Of a stretch of 64,000 bases of DNA, positions 59,546 through 64,000 are shown piece after piece. The notes under the pieces are model-generated. The model did not search any database, was not told the DNA's origin, and saw only the letters and a list, made by a program, of their open reading frames with translations. Each line of letters starts with the position of its first letter. Position 1 is the stretch's first letter. This stretch comes from G963665925 sp963665925. GTDB taxonomy: Bacteria; Bacillota; Clostridia; Peptostreptococcales; Acidaminobacteraceae. The stretch is from contig OY762511.1 in assembly GCA_963665925.1 (NCBI GenBank), positions 2,976,001 to 3,040,000 on the forward strand, given 5' to 3'. Made by a program: the position numbers and the translations under genes.

Positions 59546-60514
59546 ATGAACAAGAAACTGATAGCAATTGTTGCAGTAGTATGTATTGCTGTATTTGGAT
59601 TTTTAGGCTATAAAGAGATTTTTGGTGCTGAAAAGGTTGTTGTAGACAACTCGGCTCAAGGACAGAAAATCAATGCGTATGCGCACCCGGAATCGTTTAT
59701 CACCCCAGTTCAGCTGAAATCTATGATGGATGAGAAAAAAGATGTTGTAGTCATTGGTGCACTGAACCCTACAAAAGGTGACAGCCCAATTTCTGGTTCA
59801 TTTACTATGTGGCGTTCAGATTACTCTGCTTCTGAAGGGGCTTACCCATACGGCGGCATGAGAAATACGACAGAAGAGATGGAAGCAATTCTATCAAGCT
59901 ACGGCACAAGCCCAGAGTCTACAATCGTTGTTTATTCAGCAAACAGTCACCATGATGCTGCACGCCTATGGTGGCAAATCAAGCTTCTAGGCCATGAAGA
60001 CGTAAGATACCTTGATGGTGGTCTGAACGCATGGCTTGGTGCAGAGTATCCAGTTGGCGAGGCTAACCCTGAAGTGGCAGCAACAGCTTACAAGGCACCA
60101 AACCCTTCAGAAGCGTCGATTGCATCTATGGAAGACGTTGTAAACGCACTTGAAAACGGAACGGTTATCGATACGAGAACGACAGATGAAGAAACAGGTG
60201 CAGATACGAAAAAAGGCGCATTTGGTCCTGGTAAGATTGGGGATTCTGTTTTCATCGAGTGGAAAAAATCAGTGGGTGAAGATACAACACTTCTGTCACT
60301 TGATGAGCTGAAGGCGCTTTATGGCGATATTGAGGACAAAGATGTTATCGCTTATTGCCAGTCAGGCGTTAGATCGGCACATACTTATCTGGTGTTGACA
60401 CAAGCTCTGGGCTACGAAAATGTTAAAAACTACGATGGCTCTTGGATTGAATGGTCATATGAGTACTACGAAAACGGCAATAGCGAACTTCCAACGCTGA
60501 ATGTTGAAAAATAA
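59546..60514 (+). CDS. Exported/membrane-anchored tandem rhodanese (YnjE/SseA-like sulfurtransferase)
   Basis: The protein is 322 residues from ATG 59546 (AAGGGGAAAG upstream). A signal-anchor helix lies at about 4-23 with no lipobox. Two rhodanese domains follow: the first (about 45-170) has a Ser-containing loop (VVYSANSHHDA) and is non-catalytic; the second (about 190-315) has the active loop CQSGVRSAH. It should move sulfane sulfur on the outside of the membrane. With a YeeE permease, a TusA and a YnjB-type importer in the same island, it is a natural first enzyme for external thiosulfate or persulfide. It is highly expressed by codon use. Confidence 0.88.
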   Translation: MNKKLIAIVAVVCIAVFGFLGYKEIFGAEKVVVDNSAQGQKINAYAHPESFITPVQLKSMMDEKKDVVVIGALNPTKGDSPISGSFTMWRSDYSASEGAYPYGGMRNTTEEMEAILSSYGTSPESTIVVYSANSHHDAARLWWQIKLLGHEDVRYLDGGLNAWLGAEYPVGEANPEVAATAYKAPNPSEASIASMEDVVNALENGTVIDTRTTDEETGADTKKGAFGPGKIGDSVFIEWKKSVGEDTTLLSLDELKALYGDIEDKDVIAYCQSGVRSAHTYLVLTQALGYENVKNYDGSWIEWSYEYYENGNSELPTLNVEK

Positions 60515-60531
60515 TAGAGCATAGAGCAAGG

Positions 60532-60581
60532 TATTCCCAAGTGTGGCGTATTAACCAGGTTAATGCGCCGCTTTGGGAATA
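60532..60581 (+). ncRNA. Hairpin between rhodanese and flavoprotein genes
   Basis: TATTCCCAA-N4-GGCGTATTAAC (60532-60555) pairs with GTTAATGCGCC-N3-TTGGGAATA (60559-60581), one G-T pair. It is followed by A6, not U6, so it is not a plus-strand terminator. It may set the relative level of the two parts of the operon. Confidence 0.55.
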
Positions 60582-60714
60582 AAAAAGTATTAAAGGGATT
60601 AGCTGTTAAATCTGCATTGTGGCTTGCCTAATACGCGCATAATGTTCAGTTTTAAACTTGGAAAGAAAATATTTTGCGAAACTGGAGCAAAATGTATTGA
60701 GATAGGAGTTAAAT

Positions 60715-62508
60715 ATGGATAAAGTGATATTTAGTCCCGGTATAATAGATAATGCATCTGAAATTGTTGAAAAGTGTATGGGGCATGAAGACGCTTTTTG
60801 TACAAGTCGCTGTCCAATGAGTACAGATGCAAAGGGCTATGTAAATCTGATCGCTGAAAAGAAATATGAGGAAGCCATTGATCTGATTCGTGAGAAACTT
60901 TTCTTGCCCAATACGCTTGGCAGAATCTGCGCCCATCCTTGTGAATCGGACTGCAGAAGAAGCACAGACTACAAGCAGCCGATTGCCATAGCAGCGCTTA
61001 AGCGTTTTGCGGCTGAAAAGGCCGATCATGAAAATCGATGGAATCTTGAAGTCGGCTCAGACACAGGCAAAAAAATCGCCATTGTCGGTGCCGGACCCGC
61101 TGGCGCACAGTCTGCCATTGAGCTAAGACGCGCAGGCCATGCGGTGGTCATACTAGAAAAATTGAATGTTCTTGGTGGGATGATGCGTGTGGGTATTCCC
61201 GAGTACAGACTTCCACGAGACATTATTGACTACGAATACAGCTACCTGACAAAGCTTGGGGTTGAAATCAGACTGGGTGTAGAAGTTGGCAAGGATATCA
61301 GCTTCGATACGCTGATAAAAGACTATGACGCTGTGCTTCTGGCACATGGCGCACACAAGGGCAATATCATTCCACTGCCTGGTCATAAGGCGACAGGCGT
61401 TTTCCCAGCTACTGAATATCTCAAGGAAATCAGTCTTAAGCAGTCTTTTGACAGAGCAGGAAAGCGTGTTATGGTTATTGGTGGCGGTGACGTCGCTATG
61501 GATTGTGCGAGAAGCTCCTTTAGAATTGGCGCTGATGAAGTCTACCAGTGTTCCCTTGAAGACGAGAAGGACCTGCCTGCATCCCACGAGGAGATAGAAG
61601 AATCCGTGGAAGAAGGCGTTATTTTCAATGCTGGGTGGGGACCACTCGAGATCCTTGAAGAAGGTGGTAAAGTCACAGGCATCAAGATTCAGAAAATCAA
61701 ATCCATACACGACGCAAAAGGTAATTTCAATCCTTCCTACGAAGGTGAACCAAAGATAATACCAGTGGATACGGTGGTCATGGCTACTGGCCAAGTTGTT
61801 GAAGACATCACAGGCGGCGCACTTGAGACGACAAGAGGCGGTCGTTACGTAGTTGATCATGACATTCTTTCAACTACGATAGAAAATGTGTTTGTCGCTG
61901 GTGATGCTTCTGGTGGCAACATTGTTGTTGAAGCCATGGCTTTAGGCAGAAAAGCTGCAATTACAATGGACCGCTACCTCAGGGGTGAAGATCTGAAGGC
62001 TGGTAGATGTCTGAAGACAGAGTGGGCATACCAGACTGAACTGGACGTGCCTTTGCCTGAGGGGACGGAAGATGTGCCTAGAATTCATGCGCGCATGCGT
62101 GATCCAAAGGAACGTAAGCGCGATTTCATACAGTCAGATCTGGGATTCACGGAAGAGATGGCTATAGAAGAGGCATCGAGGTGCCTTAAGTGTGAGTGTA
62201 AGCTCTGTATGCGTGAATGTGTCATGATGAATGATTTTGGAACGTGTCCAAAGGACATGATGGAAAAGATAGTAGAAGGTCAGGGTATGGATCAGCTTCT
62301 TGCATACTCATGTAACGCATGTGACAACTGTACGATTGTCTGTCCGCATGAGCTCCCTATGAAGAAGATATTTATTGGCTCTAGAAAAGATTTCGTTAAG
62401 GCAAATGATGGCGAATCACCAATCAAGGGTCACGGTGCGATCAAGATGCACCAGCTTCTTGGCTTCTCTAAGCTGTTTACTATGAAGAAAAAGGGTGGTG
62501 CGAAATAA
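60715..62508 (+). CDS. GltD-like FAD/NAD(P) oxidoreductase with HdrC-like Fe-S tail
   Basis: A 597-residue protein. An N-terminal GltD Fe-S domain is about 25-105 (CPMSTDAKGYVNLIAEKKYEEA is interrupted here; Cys at about 29, 33, 83, 87), with FAD fold VGAGPAGAQSA at about 125 and NAD(P) fold VIGGGDVAMDCARS near 257. The C-terminal ferredoxin-like region has CLKCECKLCMREC and CNACDNCTIVCP, as in HdrC. It is predicted to take electrons from NAD(P)H to an HdrB-like partner, encoded 4 bases-overlapping or abutting (62508). It is similar in its core to the protein at 814, but with a different Fe-S set. Substrate of the complex unknown; disulfide or persulfide is my guess. Confidence 0.85.
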   Translation: MDKVIFSPGIIDNASEIVEKCMGHEDAFCTSRCPMSTDAKGYVNLIAEKKYEEAIDLIREKLFLPNTLGRICAHPCESDCRRSTDYKQPIAIAALKRFAAEKADHENRWNLEVGSDTGKKIAIVGAGPAGAQSAIELRRAGHAVVILEKLNVLGGMMRVGIPEYRLPRDIIDYEYSYLTKLGVEIRLGVEVGKDISFDTLIKDYDAVLLAHGAHKGNIIPLPGHKATGVFPATEYLKEISLKQSFDRAGKRVMVIGGGDVAMDCARSSFRIGADEVYQCSLEDEKDLPASHEEIEESVEEGVIFNAGWGPLEILEEGGKVTGIKIQKIKSIHDAKGNFNPSYEGEPKIIPVDTVVMATGQVVEDITGGALETTRGGRYVVDHDILSTTIENVFVAGDASGGNIVVEAMALGRKAAITMDRYLRGEDLKAGRCLKTEWAYQTELDVPLPEGTEDVPRIHARMRDPKERKRDFIQSDLGFTEEMAIEEASRCLKCECKLCMRECVMMNDFGTCPKDMMEKIVEGQGMDQLLAYSCNACDNCTIVCPHELPMKKIFIGSRKDFVKANDGESPIKGHGAIKMHQLLGFSKLFTMKKKGGAK

Positions 62509-63293
62509 TGGAATTCAAAGTTGATCAAAAAATCAGATACGGTTTCATGCCAGGGTGCAGTCTGCCTTCATACAATCCTGAAGCGGTCATTAAGACGACA
62601 GAGTACCTCAACAAGACTTTCGAGAAATTTTCAGCAGTGCAGAAATGCTGCGGAAAGCCGACAAAAGCAGTAGGTCAGTACGATCTTTTCAAAGAGCGTT
62701 TCAAAAGTCTGCAAGATGATATGAATGAAGTAGGCATAGAAGCAATGATTGTTGCATGTCAGAGCTGTAAGCTGACATTCGATGAAGCGTCACCAACACC
62801 TACATACTCACTTTGGGAAGTACTGCCAATCATCGGACTTCCAGAAGAACTGCGGGGTAAGGCAAAGGACAGTGACATGGTATTTACAATCCATGATTCG
62901 TGCTCAACGCGTCATTTGACAGAGCTTCAGGACGGCATTCGCTGGATACTCACTGAACTTGGCTACAAGGTTGTTGAGTCAAAGCATTCAAGAGACAAGA
63001 CGAGATGCTGCGGTTTCGGTGGCATGGTTGTACCTGCCAATCCCGAGGTTGCAAAGAAAGTCATGAAAAAGCGTGTTGAAACACTTGAAACAGATGATGT
63101 TGTCGTATACTGTGCAGCTTGCCGCTCATCGATTCTACAGGGGGGCGCAAAGGCTTGGCACATTTTGGACCTGATTTGGGGTCCTGTGGTTCATGCAGGT
63201 GAGGATTCACCCAAGGATGTGCTTGCATCTCCGGTATCATCATGGATGAATCGCTATAAGTCTAAACAGGGCATCAAGCGTGCTGTAAAGTAG
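62508..63293 (+). CDS. HdrB-like heterodisulfide reductase subunit (CCG domains)
   Basis: A 261-residue cytoplasmic protein with two CCG (Cys-rich) domains. In the first, CSLPSY, CCGKP and CQSCK; in the second, HDSCS, RCCGFGG and CAACRSS. These coordinate the noncubane [4Fe-4S] clusters that break disulfides in HdrB. It starts in the stop of the flavoprotein gene (TAATG), so the pair is a NAD(P)H-dependent Hdr-type reductase by architecture. There is no HdrA-type bifurcating subunit. A methanogen-type CoM-CoB disulfide is excluded by the organism type; a thiol/persulfide or similar is inferred. Confidence 0.86.
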   Translation: MEFKVDQKIRYGFMPGCSLPSYNPEAVIKTTEYLNKTFEKFSAVQKCCGKPTKAVGQYDLFKERFKSLQDDMNEVGIEAMIVACQSCKLTFDEASPTPTYSLWEVLPIIGLPEELRGKAKDSDMVFTIHDSCSTRHLTELQDGIRWILTELGYKVVESKHSRDKTRCCGFGGMVVPANPEVAKKVMKKRVETLETDDVVVYCAACRSSILQGGAKAWHILDLIWGPVVHAGEDSPKDVLASPVSSWMNRYKSKQGIKRAVK

Positions 63294-63307
63294 GCGTGGA
63301 GGATAAT

Positions 63308-63988
63308 ATGAATAAGAATCTAAAAACAGTTCTGATGATTGTTGCGCTGGTCGCAGTTTTCATTCTCATGAAGATGACAGGCCTTCTAGAAATCCTGTCA
63401 GACTTTGAACAATTCCAGGCTCTAATTGAAAATGCAGGCGCAATGGGATACGTCATTTATATCCTGCTCTACATTCTTGTTGCCATCTTCTCTATTCCGG
63501 CATCGATTATCACAATTGCAGCTGGAATCATGTTTGGACCGGTGCTTGGCGGTATTCTAGCCCTGATCGGGGGCACAATTGGTGCAGCGGCAGCTTTCAT
63601 CGTTGCACGCTATATTGCAAGAGATTTCATTGTCAGCAAATTTGGAAAGAACAAGATTTTCCAGAAAATCGAAGAAGGCGTTGAGAAAAACGGCAAGGAC
63701 TTCCTGATTCTCACGCGACTTGTTCCAGTATTCCCATATAACATTCAGAACTACGCGTATGGTGTTACAAGCCTTAATCTGGTGACATTCACTGCAATTT
63801 CATTCATTACCATGGCACCAGGGGCATTTATATATGCCTATCTGGCGGGAGAAATCGCTGTCAACGGTATTTCAACAGGTCTGTTTATCAAACTGCTGAT
63901 TGCGGGCATCGTTCTCTTTGGTGTTTCTCAAATTCCTAAATTCTTTGCTAAGAAAAAAGGCATCAACCTTGACGAAATTAAAGGCTAA
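63308..63988 (+). CDS. TVP38/TMEM64 (DedA-like) membrane protein
   Basis: The protein is 226 residues from ATG 63308 (GGAGG at 63298-63302); the GTG at 63296 falls in the SD. It has about five to six helices and the family core AGIMFGPVLGGILALIGGTIGAA followed by RLVPVFPYNIQNYAYG. Members are linked to lipid scrambling and membrane homeostasis, and they are frequently encoded beside rhodanese or FAD oxidoreductases in Firmicutes. It is 14 bases from the HdrB-like gene, in the same operon. The window ends 12 bases after its stop. Confidence 0.88.
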   Translation: MNKNLKTVLMIVALVAVFILMKMTGLLEILSDFEQFQALIENAGAMGYVIYILLYILVAIFSIPASIITIAAGIMFGPVLGGILALIGGTIGAAAAFIVARYIARDFIVSKFGKNKIFQKIEEGVEKNGKDFLILTRLVPVFPYNIQNYAYGVTSLNLVTFTAISFITMAPGAFIYAYLAGEIAVNGISTGLFIKLLIAGIVLFGVSQIPKFFAKKKGINLDEIKG

Positions 63989-64000
63989 TACGTCTTTGAA

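Noticed and set aside
1..64000. CRISPR arrays, prophage, IS elements, tRNA or rRNA
   Set aside because: No spaced direct repeats, integrase or transposase frames, or tRNA-like sequences were seen; the short tandem repeats found are contiguous and few.

Overview
The window looks like about 64 kb of chromosome from an anaerobic, fermentative Clostridia-type Firmicute. I infer this from strong AGGAGG ribosome-binding sites with frequent GTG/TTG starts, a Ptb-Buk acyl-phosphate pair, oxygen-sensitive Fe-S/flavin oxidoreductases, a sodium-pumping biotin decarboxylase, NhaC, and no respiratory-chain genes. Genus cannot be fixed from sequence alone. I see no rRNA, tRNA, CRISPR array, transposase or phage gene. 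The left edge cuts a gene; the right edge lies just after one.

Region A (1-13.2 kb) is a reductive catabolic block. It holds three MFS carriers, a NuoG/GltD-type Fe-S flavoprotein with a NuoF-tail/ferredoxin partner, a fumarate-reductase-like FAD enzyme, an Old-Yellow-Enzyme/dienoyl-CoA-reductase-like enzyme, an HxlR regulator, an SDR and a hemerythrin/DUF438-like protein. The OYE + FAD reductase + SDR set is the enzyme-family combination used for anaerobic (iso)flavonoid reduction.

Region B (13.7-23.4 kb) has a 3-hydroxyacyl-CoA-dehydrogenase-family enzyme, a 6-oxocamphor-hydrolase-like crotonase, butyrate kinase, a BKACE lyase, phosphate butyryltransferase, a LysR regulator and a thiolase, with htpG embedded on the minus strand. 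The order of chemistries fits phloroglucinol (or a similar cyclic 1,3-diketone) breakdown: reductase, ring hydrolase, hydroxy-oxo-acid dehydrogenase, triacetate lyase, thiolase and ATP-yielding Ptb/Buk.

Region C (23.5-32.5 kb) is mixed: a membrane Fe-S/FMN-binding protein, an EAL protein with degenerate GGDEF, an AEC carrier, a lipoprotein, a GGDEF protein, an SGNH hydrolase and a PRPP synthetase-like enzyme.

Region D (32.6-42.6 kb) is a two-component system with a sigma-54 activator, then a textbook -24/-12 promoter, then a CoA-transferase, the malonate carrier MadLM and all subunits of a Na+-pumping carboxyl-CoA decarboxylase. This reads as a CoA-based malonate fermentation operon under local control.

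Region E (42.9-49.6 kb) holds NhaC, two tandem paralogous YtcJ-type amidohydrolases, a BTAD/SARP-type activator and a nucleoside hydrolase.

Region F (49.8-64 kb) looks like a sulfur (or selenium) handling island: a YeeE/YedE permease split in two around a TusA gene, a YnjBCD-like ABC importer joined to two TIGR04282/04283-type transferases and an APH-type kinase, a LysR regulator, a small unknown protein, an exported rhodanese, a GltD-HdrC-like flavoprotein, an HdrB-like protein and a TVP38/DedA membrane protein. This assembly is the best candidate for an undescribed system.
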